Origin: Echria macrotheca
Lineage: Eukaryota; Ascomycota; Sordariomycetes; Sordariales; Schizotheciaceae
Assembly (NCBI GenBank): GCA_030411725.1
Contig: MU839828.1
Location: 1,612,001-1,676,000, forward strand
DNA length: 64,000 nucleotides
Reading direction: 5' to 3'
A model generated the notes under the pieces. It saw only the letters and a program-made list of their open reading frames with translations. It was not told the origin of the DNA and did not search any database. Within the stretch, counting starts at the first letter, position 1, and each line of letters opens with the position of its first letter. Below are positions 12,284-22,312 of this stretch, piece after piece. Both the position numbers and the translations under genes were made by a program.

Positions 12284-13627
12284 CTATTCACCAATAACCT
12301 TGAACGGGTCCGACAGAGCATCCACAACACCCATCATGGCCAAATCCGAAAAATCCAAATCATCTCCCGAAGAAGGATACAACAGCATCCTCACATGCTC
12401 GGCAATAGCCAAACAGCTCGTCAGCCCCGGACTCTCAATATTCAACAGATTCACCCATCCCCGGTACCCCTCTTCTTTCCGGATGACAAAATCAACAAAC
12501 CCCTTGCCGTGCGCGACAGCACCCGCCTTGGCCAGTTTCGGTCGTATCCCGGCGTAGTCAGGCATCAGCTGCGTCTCATCCAGCGAGGGCAGATATCGCT
12601 TCACCTCGGTAATGGTCTCCACCAGCCGGGCGGGATTCACACCCAGATCGATGGGAGAGTCGACCCACTCGACGTCGGGACCAAACTTGATGCGGCCGGC
12701 GAGGTCGAGCGTGAGATGTGTGCCCAGCCCGCCGTGGCCCGGCTCGGGGGCCGGGTAGATCAGCGTGTTTACCTTTGGCGAGGACGCCGTATAGGCGAAA
12801 TAGTTGCCCTTGGCATAGAACATTTGTTTCTTGTCTGCTTCGGGCACGATCATGTTGTGGATAGCCACAGCGCCGAGCCCGGCCGAGTTGACGAGAGTAT
12901 CGGCTGTTATCGTCGATGTCTCGCCCGACTCGGCGTCGCGCACGCGGATCTCCCACCCGTCGCTGCCGGGGGGCGTCCCGAGCGGCGTGACGGCTTCCAC
13001 AACGCTTCCAAGGGCCAAGGTCCCGCCGGCATCCTCAAAGTGGCCTAGCAAACAGAGCATCAACGAGTGACTGTCGATGATGCCGGTGGTTGGACTCTCC
13101 AGGATGCCCTTCTCGGCGCGCACCGCGGGCTCCCGGCGGGCGGCCTCGTCTCGCCCGACCCAGCGGACGGGCACGTCAATCTCGCTTTCACAAAACTCAT
13201 GGATCCGGTGCAGGGCCTCGAGCTGGACGTCGTTCTGGGCAACAATCCACTTGCCGCAGCGGCGGTGGGGGATGTTTTGATCGGCACACAGCGCGTACAG
13301 CATGTCCTTGCCGCGCAGACACAGCTTCGTCTTGAGGCTGTCGCGGCCGTAGTAGATGCCTGCGTGGATCACCTCGCTGTTGCGACTGGACGTCTCGGTG
13401 CCCACGGCGCCGTGGCGTTCGAGCAGGACCGTCGAGGCGCTGGGTCCGGCTTTCCGGGCGAGCTCCCGGGCCACGGCCAGGCCAACGACGCCCCCTCCGA
13501 TGACGGCATGGGTGAAGTCGGATGGCCGGTGGGCTGAGTGCGAAAAGAGACGGGAGTTGTGCCGAAGCAGCCGGATAGCAGATGGTGTTGTTGTTGGTAA
13601 CAGTGTTCGCGGAAGTCGTGGACGCAT
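12284..13627 (-). CDS. L2HGDH: L-2-hydroxyglutarate dehydrogenase, mitochondrial, FAD-dependent
   Basis: A single exon gives 447 residues. The enzyme oxidises L-2-hydroxyglutarate, a side product of malate dehydrogenase acting on 2-oxoglutarate, back to 2-oxoglutarate in mitochondria. The N-terminus is a clear presequence (MRPRLPRTLLPTTTPSAIRL, then HNSRLFSHSAHRPSDF). It is followed by the dinucleotide-binding fold HAVIGGGVVGLAVARELA and an acidic residue at the end of strand 2 (VLLERHG). The family motifs SSRNSEVIHAGIYYG and YAGIRPKL near the C-terminus are present, and the length is typical. The gene diverges from the coiled-coil gene at 14628. Confidence 0.92.
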   Translation of the reverse strand: MRPRLPRTLLPTTTPSAIRLLRHNSRLFSHSAHRPSDFTHAVIGGGVVGLAVARELARKAGPSASTVLLERHGAVGTETSSRNSEVIHAGIYYGRDSLKTKLCLRGKDMLYALCADQNIPHRRCGKWIVAQNDVQLEALHRIHEFCESEIDVPVRWVGRDEAARREPAVRAEKGILESPTTGIIDSHSLMLCLLGHFEDAGGTLALGSVVEAVTPLGTPPGSDGWEIRVRDAESGETSTITADTLVNSAGLGAVAIHNMIVPEADKKQMFYAKGNYFAYTASSPKVNTLIYPAPEPGHGGLGTHLTLDLAGRIKFGPDVEWVDSPIDLGVNPARLVETITEVKRYLPSLDETQLMPDYAGIRPKLAKAGAVAHGKGFVDFVIRKEEGYRGWVNLLNIESPGLTSCLAIAEHVRMLLYPSSGDDLDFSDLAMMGVVDALSDPFKVIGE

Positions 13628-14627
13628 GTTGGCGGGTATCCAAGGCTCAAGCCCGCCGTTTCAGGGGCCAGGACGGATGCGGCGGCGGTGAACAGCTGAT
13701 TGTTGCCAAGAAAGCCTCTGACAAAGCCTTTTTTGCTTTCAGCCCGGGAGTTGAACGAGGCTGGGAGGGGACACAGGGCCGGCCGCCGGGGTCGGGATGG
13801 CGACTTTGTGGAACAATTCTTGACAGCTGACCCCTCCACACCGTCAAGATGTTGGAGAGGCAGGCTCCGAGACAAAGAATGTCATCATCAATCGAGGCAG
13901 CGTCCGGGGCGTCGGCCTCTGATTCGGCTGTCCTTATCAGTCCGGGACGTGCAAGCCGGATCTCGATGTGTCGCTATCAGGTATGTAGCTCTTGGCTCTG
14001 AGAGTCGATGGCATCGACTCGATGCCATCAGTCGTGAATTGTGGGCAGACACAGCAATGAGTCAGCTATTTGCCTTCAGCTAAATGAACTAAATGCAAAG
14101 ATTACAGTTTCGGAAATGGTCCAAATTCAGCCCCATCAGGGCTTCTTCTCATGGAATTTCCAGGTTGCCGCCGCTGCGTGGCCGATGGGCTGATGGTTCA
14201 ACGGTTGACCTGCAGGCGTCGAAAAGGGTGCTAAAAAGAGGCGCTGGTTGGTGCTTGGCCCAGCAGCCAGTGCAACGGCGATGTGCCCTGCTGATGATGG
14301 CCCATCGGAGTGCGTCACGCGGGGCTGGCCCCACCACCAGGGACCAGTCCTTGCCCCTCCTTGGCCTGTTGCGCTCTTGCCCTCATAATCTGTCGAACAA
14401 CGTGAGTTGCGACGCGTCGAAATCTCCCCACCGGTTGCTGCTCGCTCCCCGCCGTTGCCTCCCAGAGTAGCCGAGAGTGGTCCGTCTGCGGCCTGTGACG
14501 CGGTGGCCTGTTGGCGCTGCCTTAGCAAGCTTAGTTAGGGTCCAGCTGTTTCCCCAGATCCTTCCCCACGCTGCACTCGCCTGAGCAAGCTCCAGGAATC
14601 CAAATATCGGGTCCGAGACGTCGAGCC
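13628..14627. promoter_or_regulatory. Divergent promoter region, L2HGDH / coiled-coil gene
   Basis: This is 1.0 kb between two start codons. No motif or RNA is assigned. The open frames present have no recognisable protein features. Confidence 0.4.
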
Positions 14628-15771
14628 ATGGCTCCCGACCTCAACTCTCTTTCTGCACCAAAGTCTACCGACACAGTTGTGCCCACCATCATGACCAACA
14701 ATCCCAATCGACCACTGGAACCCGAGGGCCCCCATCCGCCTTCACCACGAAGCACCTCTCTCCAAGCTGCCGCCACACTCAACGCCGGCCTGCAAAGGGA
14801 AGAGCCCTCCAGACGTATGCCCACCGGCCAGCAATACACATGAAGCTTGCTAACGACCTTAGGTTCCTCAAACAGCTCCATATCCCGCAACATAACCTCG
14901 CCCGTGCCTCGCTCCCCCAGCACGGGCCGTCGTCGGTCTCAGGTCCTCATGAACCTCCATATCGCCAACCCATCCATACCCGCCCCGGGCGAGATGGTCT
15001 CAGAGGGCCATAACCGAGCCTCGGTCTCGGGCTCGCCGCAGCCATTGTACGCCGACCCGCACCACCACCGCACGCCAAGTCTCGGCGAGCTGCACCAGTC
15101 GCTCGAGAATGAGCAAGAGTTCCAGGTGAATCGCCTGCTGAACGAGATCCGCCGGCTACAACAACAGGTGCAGCGCCAGCAGTCGGGTCCGCTTTCGGGG
15201 TCGGCCATCGGTGAGGACTCGACCCCGCCGTCGGCGATTCCTACCTCTGGCTCGCTGCCACGGTCCCCGGGCTTTCCGATTCATCCACGCAGCTCGTTTG
15301 ACATGGCACGAGCCGATCTGAGCCGTCGGTCCCGGACGCCGAGCCGTACTGCCTCGCCGAGACTGCGGGCAACCTCTATTGGTGACAACAGCGAGCAGAT
15401 GCTGCTCGGCGGTCGTGACGAGAGTGCTTTTTATCAGGCCGAGACGCAGATGTTGGTTCGGGAGAACCAGATGCTTCGTCACCGCATTCGGGAGCTTGGT
15501 ATGTTTTTCGGGCGAGATGGGAGCAGGTTGCTAACTGGCTGCAGAGAAGCAACTGTCCGAGGTGTCGGGAACTGCTGCCAACTCATCGATCACGCATGAG
15601 CCCGCCCAGGCTTCCCACTTGAACCGGTCGACTTCGGTTTTGGATGAGTCGGCAGGCCAGCCTGAGCCGAACATACGTGATGAGATAATGGCCTGGCCGC
15701 ATCCGAATACACTGACCGAATCCAGGGGGACGAAGTGGGGGGAGTCCAGGGAGATTTCCAAGGGAAACTAG
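14628..15771 (+). CDS. Conserved-looking coiled-coil protein of unknown function
   Basis: Three exons, 14628-14814, 14863-15498 and 15545-15771, give 349 residues. Introns of 48 and 46 nt have GTATGC and GTATGT donors. The protein is rich in Ser, Pro and Arg at both ends. It has a helical centre with heptad character (ELHQSLENEQEFQVNRLLNE, then IRRLQQQVQRQQ) and a second short helix, ENQMLRHRIRELEKQLSE, that is only completed by the last splice. That restored helix is the main support for the model. No enzymatic motif, membrane segment or signal peptide is seen. I do not recognise the family; a scaffold role would be a guess. Confidence 0.72.
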
Positions 15772-16606
15772 GGGAACTACGGAACCTCCAGGGAGAATGT
15801 TGTCGTGATGTATGATTAGACGGTTATCGCAAGAGCTGGTTTTGCCAGCAGTTTGGTGTTTGGTGGATTATGATTGTGTAAGACGTTAATGGTTTTGGGC
15901 TGTATTATCCGCGGGTTGCGGCGCATGGCATGTCGTGGGAGAAAGAATAGGGTCGCGAGTTATGGTATCTTTTGAGAGTGAGTAGCGTTTATCAGGGGTA
16001 GATGCTAGCTCCAGCGGTCTGGTGACTCGTTATGGATGTCACTTTCTGCCTGACTGGTATGAATCTGGTGAGCTTGAGGCAACTTGAGATCTCACCCAGG
16101 CTCCTGTAATCGACCTAATTCATGTGTACGCTCAAGCGCTGGGTGGATATGTGATTAGTACTGGCATTGCTTGTAGTATAAGAAGATTGAAACTCACAGC
16201 TATATTTATGTCTGCAGCGTCTTTTGGGATCAAAGAGCCCGCCAGGAGGATGGAGGTTGTTCATGGCCCGTTTCGCAGTACCAATAATGATTTCTACAGC
16301 CATACCAACCTGCTTAAGCCTCCCATGATACTTGGTCTACGCATTCAGTTAATAACCATCGGGCCACGGGCTTGGGCATAGACTCTCTCTCTCTCTCTCT
16401 CTTCTACTAGCCATGCTGATCTTTCATTCTCGTCAAGCAGATCCTCAGTCAAGATATCCGTTACAAGTTGTTCATGTTTTATTTACCTATCCCCTACCGA
16501 CACAGTTCTACGGTATTTTGTTTCCCAGCCATTTCTTTATCCATGACCGCCCCCCCCGCCCTTTTTATACCTACCTACCCAGTAAGCAACGCCATACACG
16601 CAGCTT
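15772..16606. other. Convergent intergenic region
   Basis: These 835 bp lie between two convergent genes and presumably hold both 3' untranslated regions. There is a (CT)10 run at 16383-16402. Nothing else is recognised. Confidence 0.5.
16383..16402. repeat. (CT)10 microsatellite
   Basis: A perfect dinucleotide run of 20 bases lies in the 3' flank of the JmjC gene. Confidence 0.9.
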
Positions 16607-18313
16607 TTAATTCCACCAAAAACTAACCCCAAAACTAACACTCAGCCCCCTGACGTAATGCCACCACCCAGCCGGGATATACAGCCCATCGCCGTCCTCG
16701 AGAATACAATCCACAAACTCTGCCTGTTTAATATCGTCCTCCTCCCCCTTTTCTTCCCCCTCCCCTTCCTCTTCTTCCTTACAATCCCACCCCTCCACCC
16801 TCCCCACATCAACAGACGAAGTATTCCCCATCTCCACACCCCCCTCGGTCCGTCCCATCGGTTTCAACCGCTCCGTCTCCCCCGGCGCATACAACCGAAC
16901 ATACTTCCTCCCCACGACCATAACCAAGATATTATGCCACACATCGGTATGCAGCGGCGTGATCGTCCCGGCCGGTCCAAACCACGCGTTGATAATCGGC
17001 TCATCCAACTCCATCCCCTCCCCCTCCTCCATCTTTGGCGGGGGAGTGGTATACACATAATCCGGGATGAGTATATCCTTTCTGAGTTGTGGGAGCTGCG
17101 CGAGGAGGGAGTACTGCGCTAGGTATCCTTTTTCAGAGGACGAGGAAGAGGAAGAGGAAGAGGTGATGTATTGTGAGAGGAAGGTGTGGAAGGGGAGGAT
17201 GCGCTGCGTCCAGTTTGCGTCGGTGTAGCTACGCCCGATCTCGATAGGAACCAAACGGCGGCCGCTGAATGTGCGCGACAGGAGGTAGGATGGTTTGTGC
17301 CATGGGTTTGTGGTCGCGGCGGGCCAGGTCGATGTGAGGTTTGTTATGATTAGGGGTTCTGGGCCGGAGGGACCGGATGGGGTGTCGAGGTGGGATTGGA
17401 AGGCCGAGAGGGAGAGGCAAGATGAAGGGATTCGGCGGATGGGGTGCGTTACGGGCGGGGTGAAGGGTTCGTGGGGAGAGAAGGAGGGACTGGAACTTGA
17501 TTCCCAAGGGGGGGTGGTGGTTGAATGCCGTGTTGAAGAAGATGAAGAGGATTGGGATTGTGAAGCTTCTTCGAGGAGGTCGAATGCGGCATCGATCCAG
17601 GCACGACCTCTTATAGTACCGGCGGCGCCGGCGAGGATTATGGCCATGTCGAGCGTCTTGATCATCTCGTCTAGTGCTTGGTTTTTATCTTCTTCGCTTG
17701 GGGCCGGGGCCCCGGGAAGAAGAGGAGGGGACTGGGACTGCTGCTGGGAGAGGAATAGGAGAGAAAACTTGAGGATGCTGGCGTCGGTGTAGAGAACGCG
17801 CCAGCATAGGGGCAGGGCTGAGTATAGGTATGCGTAGAAGCGGGCGTAGGCTGTGGCGAGCAGGTCGTCGAGACGTTTGCGGGCTAGGTGTAGTCTCGCT
17901 GCTTGTTTTTTATCATCCGCGGAACTGTCGGGATGTTTCCCATCGTGTGAGAAAATGTCCCGTACAACAGAGGCCTGGCGCGCGAGGAGCTGGACGAGTG
18001 CATCGCCGCAGTCTGCTACCTCGTGGCCCTCTTTCCTGTCGAGTTTGGGTTGGGCGCTGTCGTTTTGGATGGTCTGGTCAGAAGCCAGTATTTCGGTACA
18101 TTCTGTCAATATCTCGGTTGCTGCAGATAGACATGCTTCCCGGAGTTTGTCGTGTGCTGTTGACATGGTGCGTTTTGTATTTTGCTGTGGTGTGGTGAAG
18201 AGGTTGAAGTGAGGTACAAGGGTTGGGGTTGGATTTGCACTCACACTGGGTTTTGAGTCGAGATTGGCCGGACGGGTAGCTTCACTCGGTTGTAACAAAA
18301 TTGAAAATGCCAA
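16607..18313 (-). CDS. JmjC/cupin_8 domain protein (KDM8/JMJD5-like hydroxylase)
   Basis: A single open frame of 568 residues. The C-terminal half is a JmjC-type double-stranded beta helix. It has the iron-binding HxD motif in TPLHTDVWHNILV (His455, Asp457) and the distal His552 in IPAGWWHYVRGLSVSFG, so the 2-His-1-carboxylate iron site looks complete. Such proteins are Fe(II)/2-oxoglutarate dioxygenases; the substrate cannot be told. The N-terminal half is helical with low-complexity Ser tracts, and an acidic insert rich in Glu/Gly precedes the last strands. An alternative start at 18166 (MSTAHDKLREAC) would remove 49 residues that look little like conserved protein and may be the true start. 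The tRNA-like gene lies just upstream. Confidence 0.82.
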   Translation of the reverse strand: MAFSILLQPSEATRPANLDSKPSVSANPTPTLVPHFNLFTTPQQNTKRTMSTAHDKLREACLSAATEILTECTEILASDQTIQNDSAQPKLDRKEGHEVADCGDALVQLLARQASVVRDIFSHDGKHPDSSADDKKQAARLHLARKRLDDLLATAYARFYAYLYSALPLCWRVLYTDASILKFSLLFLSQQQSQSPPLLPGAPAPSEEDKNQALDEMIKTLDMAIILAGAAGTIRGRAWIDAAFDLLEEASQSQSSSSSSTRHSTTTPPWESSSSPSFSPHEPFTPPVTHPIRRIPSSCLSLSAFQSHLDTPSGPSGPEPLIITNLTSTWPAATTNPWHKPSYLLSRTFSGRRLVPIEIGRSYTDANWTQRILPFHTFLSQYITSSSSSSSSSEKGYLAQYSLLAQLPQLRKDILIPDYVYTTPPPKMEEGEGMELDEPIINAWFGPAGTITPLHTDVWHNILVMVVGRKYVRLYAPGETERLKPMGRTEGGVEMGNTSSVDVGRVEGWDCKEEEEGEGEEKGEEDDIKQAEFVDCILEDGDGLYIPAGWWHYVRGLSVSFGVSFWWN

Positions 18314-18483
18314 CTATTTTGGACAAATTGACTATAATCCCTCTGCCCGTTTATCTACAGTGTGTTTGATCTCGTGGGTGATTTCCAGTGCCTTGGATGG
18401 TAGACGTAGGATGGGGTTTGAAATACCTACTGAGCACTGACCTAGCCAGACGTACTTACCAACTTAGCAAAACATACGTGTCG

Positions 18484-18496
18484 AAAAAAAAAAAAA
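18484..18496 (-). terminator. Pol III terminator (T13) of the tRNA-like gene
   Basis: Thirteen consecutive T residues on the minus strand begin 30 nt past the 3' end of the tRNA-like gene. This is a very strong RNA polymerase III stop. Confidence 0.75.
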
Positions 18497-18526
18497 GGTT
18501 GCTCCAGCCATAAGAATGGAGAATTT

Positions 18527-18655
18527 GGGCGGGCTGGGAATCGAACCCAGGTCTTTCAATGAACGCTTGAGATGTAAATATAGAAAACAACGCTGAAATC
18601 CGCTTAGGGAAGAAAGCACGCTCAGGGAATGCGCTGACCACTACGCTACCCGCCC
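18527..18655 (-). tRNA. tRNA-like Pol III gene, isotype undetermined (long intron or degenerate anticodon arm)
   Basis: On the minus strand the ends form a perfect seven-pair acceptor stem, GGGCGGG with CCCGCCC, followed by an A discriminator. The D arm carries an A box (TAGCGTAGTGG, 18638-18648). The T arm CTGGG-TTCGATT-CCCAG carries a perfect B box (18537-18547). A T13 Pol III terminator follows. The span is 129 nt, about 57 nt longer than a class I tRNA, and all the excess lies between the D and T arms, where tRNA introns sit. I could not find a well-paired anticodon stem with U33, so I do not name an isotype. It is either a tRNA with a large intron, a pseudogene, or a tRNA-derived transcript. 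Confidence 0.65.
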
Positions 18656-19006
18656 TCTGCTCTGTTGGTATTACCAAGTGTGTTTTGAATCCATATACCC
18701 TCAGCTGAAAGTCTGTTAAAACATGGTGGTCGGTCAGCAATACGGAGTACTGGGAATGCCTGGACACTGGTGGTAGCCTTCCGCCCCGGTATGGAAACAA
18801 GAACACGTACCGTTAACCACCCTTGTCAACACATGATAACCACATCAATTCACCTCTCATATCAATTTATGCGGTCGAGACAATTCATAACGAGGTCTCT
18901 TCATAATCATTTCTCGTTTCTATTCATGATTCGTGCCCGCCATACCTCCACCTCTATACAGCCACACATCTCCTTTCTGACGTCCTTCATCCCTACCAGA
19001 CGCCAG
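18656..19006. other. Short intergenic stretch between methyltransferase gene and tRNA-like gene
   Basis: These 351 bp cover the upstream flank of the tRNA-like gene and the 3' flank of the methyltransferase gene. No further feature is seen. Confidence 0.5.
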
Positions 19007-20167
19007 TCAAGGCCCAGCTGGCGGCTTCTGCCCCCAGATATAATGAAGCGGGAGATAGGCATGTACCCTGCGGTCCCCCAACGCCTCCCTTAGCCCTACT
19101 AGCAACTCATCTATCTCAGTCTTGTCCATCCCGTACTCGACAAACGGCCGCGCCGCCATAGCCCCGGCAAAGTCCATAATGATCTCCCGCATATACCCCC
19201 CAATCGTCCGCAGCTTCGGGTCGCGCGGCCAGTCCCCGATCGGCGCGTGCCAGACCTTCTTCTCGACATTGATAAACCCCCGCCTCTCCAAGTCCTCAGG
19301 CACATGCTTGGCGTATTCCATATCGAACCCATAAGTCTTCTGAAAGACCTCGCCGCACACCGTGTAGAATTTTAGGAGAGCCGAGTCTGGTGGTATCGTG
19401 CCGTCGTCCGAGCCGGGATGTGGAACTACCTCTTGTACCTCGAGCCACCCGCCAGGCTTGAGGTTTCTGCTAAAGAACGACCCGTCAGCAAACTCTCTCG
19501 ATCATCAGTAACCACCCGGCTTACTCGAGAATGCTCTGGTGCAGTTTCCCATTGTCCCTGATGCTCATGCCCACGATCCGCAGGTGGACATAGTCAAAGT
19601 CGTTGGCATACACCCACTCGTCCTCGATGTCGTCCACGATAAACTCGACGTTTGGCGGAATCCAGACGGGCTGGATCGGAGACAGGTCGACGCCTAACAC
19701 CTGGGCGCTGGGGAAGAGCTCGCCCACTGGTTGAAAATTAGTAGGGAGCCTAAACATCTGGACCAAATCACCCACTCTCGATGGCCCACTCCCCAAACCC
19801 AGTCCCCAAGTCGACAATCTTCTGCGGGCTGTCACCGATGGGCGCGAGAAAGAGCTTCCCTCCAAGCAGCTCCTTCAACATGGTATGTCGCATGGCTTCC
19901 CGCTTGTATTCGTCGTCATCGTTGGGCAGCGGGTACCTCCCATACTTGAACATGTGGTATCGTCTGTATGATTTATTAGCATAGTAGCTGCTGAGTGGAA
20001 CGAAGCGAGAAAGTATACCTTCCAAACTCCCAAACGTGGTCTTTTACACTCGACGTCAGAGACCCAAACACGCTCTCCGGGCTCGACGAGTAATCCGATG
20101 TCACCTCTCGGCCCGGCTCGGGTACCACCTCGTCCTCCATGCCACCTCTCCAAAATGTGTTCGACAC
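19007..20167 (-). CDS. SAM-dependent methyltransferase, LaeA-like
   Basis: Four exons, 20167-20019, 19963-19776, 19726-19525 and 19466-19007, give 332 residues. Introns are 55, 49 and 58 nt. Motif I of the class I methyltransferase fold is IVDLGTGFGEWAIEMG (around residues 97-112), completed across intron 2. It is followed by VLGVDLSPIQPVWIPPNVEF, an arrangement typical of the large LaeA/TAM-like family of filamentous fungi. NLKPGGWLEVQEV is completed across intron 3. The N-terminus (VPEPGREVTSDYSSSPESVF) also fits that family. Members range from the global regulator LaeA to cluster enzymes. No biosynthetic gene lies nearby, so a cluster role is not supported here. A second in-frame ATG at 20140 could be the start. 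Confidence 0.85.
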
Positions 20168-22312
20168 GCCACCCCAGCCCGATATCTCTCAGCCCAAGGA
20201 ACAAAGATAAGATACTGTCGGGACGCCGTGGCACATGGTGGATATGTCGATGATGCAGGACGTTACTCAGAGGCCACGACGACAGGTTCAGGTTCGAAAC
20301 AACACGGTGTATGCGCTACTCGTTCAGTAATCGAATGTCGTTTAGCGAGTGTCTTTATGGTAAGGACGCCTCGATGGTAGATATGAGTTAAGAGGCCCCC
20401 CAACCTCCAGAACGACGGAGAGAAAAGCGGTTAAACGGAATTTGATTCAAAAAAGGGGCAGATGGGGGAGACAACAGATAGGAGCCGGTTGTGACATCCG
20501 AAGCCCCCCACAATTATAACTGGAACAGGCCGAGGCTGTGTGAATGTGCTGGCAGACACGAGCAAACACCGTGGATGGACTGGTTGGTGTTTGCAGAGAG
20601 AAAACGAACCCCTTACTGACGTCTTGCACCAGCAACAAGGCAGCAGTCTTTCGGGCAACCCAAGGCGGAGATGTCGGGCATGGCGGCGGCATGGGGCTCT
20701 CCCGGAAGTCGGAGGGAGGGAGGACAGAGCTAAATAATAAGCATCTAGGTACCTAGCTCGCCAGATCCGCATCGACCTCTGCACACAGCAAGATGGCTCG
20801 CTCTCCTTCTCCTCGGCCACCTGGGGCCGTCGGTGGAGCCATGGATATGGACTGGTGCAGCCTCAGGCCAATCAAGCAACGACAACTCCTGGGCTCCCAA
20901 GGCGTCGTGCATGAGTGAGACGCCATCTGCATCCCGACCCTTCGCTGGGGAGGGCGGCACGGCACACAGGCCTGGAACCAGCGCGGCGGGGAGCAGTCGG
21001 AGGGAGGGCTGCTGCCAGACCAACGTCGCCCCGCGAGCCAGTCCCGAGCCGTCTCGCCGCCCCAGAGCGTCGGGACTTGGCAGAACACACAATGGGCGAA
21101 CGCCAGTGCTGCCCGTGTAATCGATGCGCTGCGGAGGTTGGCCCGTTACCGTTGTGTCGGGAGAGGGGAAGAGGGGGAAGAGCAACAGAATGAATTCCCG
21201 CAGCAAGGTCAGACGCCACCCGGTGAACCAAGCACCCTCGTGCCGGCCAAGACTAGCCTCTCCCGCCCGCTGCACGAAATACCTACAAACCCACCGGGGA
21301 GCAGCGCGTGGCCGTATTCCAAATCCCGGGATGACTCGACTGGCAGATCGGGGAGGGAGGGGTAGTAGGCAAGTAGGGTAGGGGAGGCCTGGTCGCGACC
21401 TACGTCTAGGTCGCTATCGAGAAGGGCCTATTCCGTACTCGAGCAGATCCGCTGCATCGCCGTCGCCCTTCAATGCATCGCAAGCTTCGTCGCCCGCCTG
21501 GGATGCAGTGGACTTGGTGATGCAACCCACCCGACGAAGAGTCTACCGGCCTCGCATCGCAGGCGGCCTCTTTCTGATTGACGGCACCCTCGGCATGTTG
21601 CAATGTGCTGGCCGCCGCGTCACCGAACAAGAAGGTCGATAATATATTTCCAGCGGTCAGGCCACTGCCGCGGTGGAGAGCCAGCCGCCCGAGCGGTGCG
21701 TGAATGGGTGTGAATCTGTACCTCAGGCACAGACTGCGACGTGGCAGACCTCGCCATGACGGACTTGAAGAAAGCGGGCGGCGGGCGGGCTGCTGCGGAC
21801 TGCGAGCCGAACCACACCTTGGTCCCGCGGGCCGAAAGGCGGGGTTTGCAGCAGCCAGCTGGAGGTTGGAGTGCCAGCTGCCACCAGCTGAGACAAGTCC
21901 CATCAACGGGCCCCCACCAAGCTGGGACCAAGTCGCGTCGTGAACCGCGTCTCGTTGTTCGCTCGCTTGCTACTGCGCTTTCTTCGTGCAGGCCAGGCCC
22001 AGGCGACATAAACACCGCTCCACTGCGCCGAACGCTTCTCTTCTCCTCCGTGCAGCCTCCACATTCCAGATCATCTCTCGACTTTTCGGGCAGCTCGACA
22101 TTGGTACTAATTTTTGCTTTTTGTTGCATCAATCGCGGGAAGTATCTCTGAGACGCGCCCTTCTTTTCGCAGCGGGGCATCTGCACCCACCCGCGTCTTC
22201 TCCTACTTACTACCGCTGCTTCGCCGAACACAGTACACACACCACCTGCCGAGAACCAAGACTCCATGTGTCTCCAGAATTCGGTTCAGAACGCGTCGGC
22301 ACCCTCTTAATC
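20168..22312. promoter_or_regulatory. Long divergent intergenic region, methyltransferase / CDC45
   Basis: These 2.1 kb are GC-rich with C/T-rich stretches toward CDC45. Open frames on both strands (up to 215 codons) look like non-coding shadow. An ACGCGT hexamer (MCB-type, S-phase box) lies at 22291-22296, 17 bp before the CDC45 ATG, but one hexamer is weak evidence. No RNA gene is recognised. Confidence 0.4.

Noticed and set aside
21620..22267. 215-codon minus-strand frame upstream of CDC45
   Set aside because: Its composition is random and GC-driven, it overlaps the CDC45 leader, and there is no splice or domain support.
22291..22296. ACGCGT (MCB-like) box before CDC45
   Set aside because: It fits an S-phase gene, but it is one hexamer only 17 bp before the ATG and ACGCGT also occurs by chance within the coding sequence. 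It is not strong enough to list as a site.
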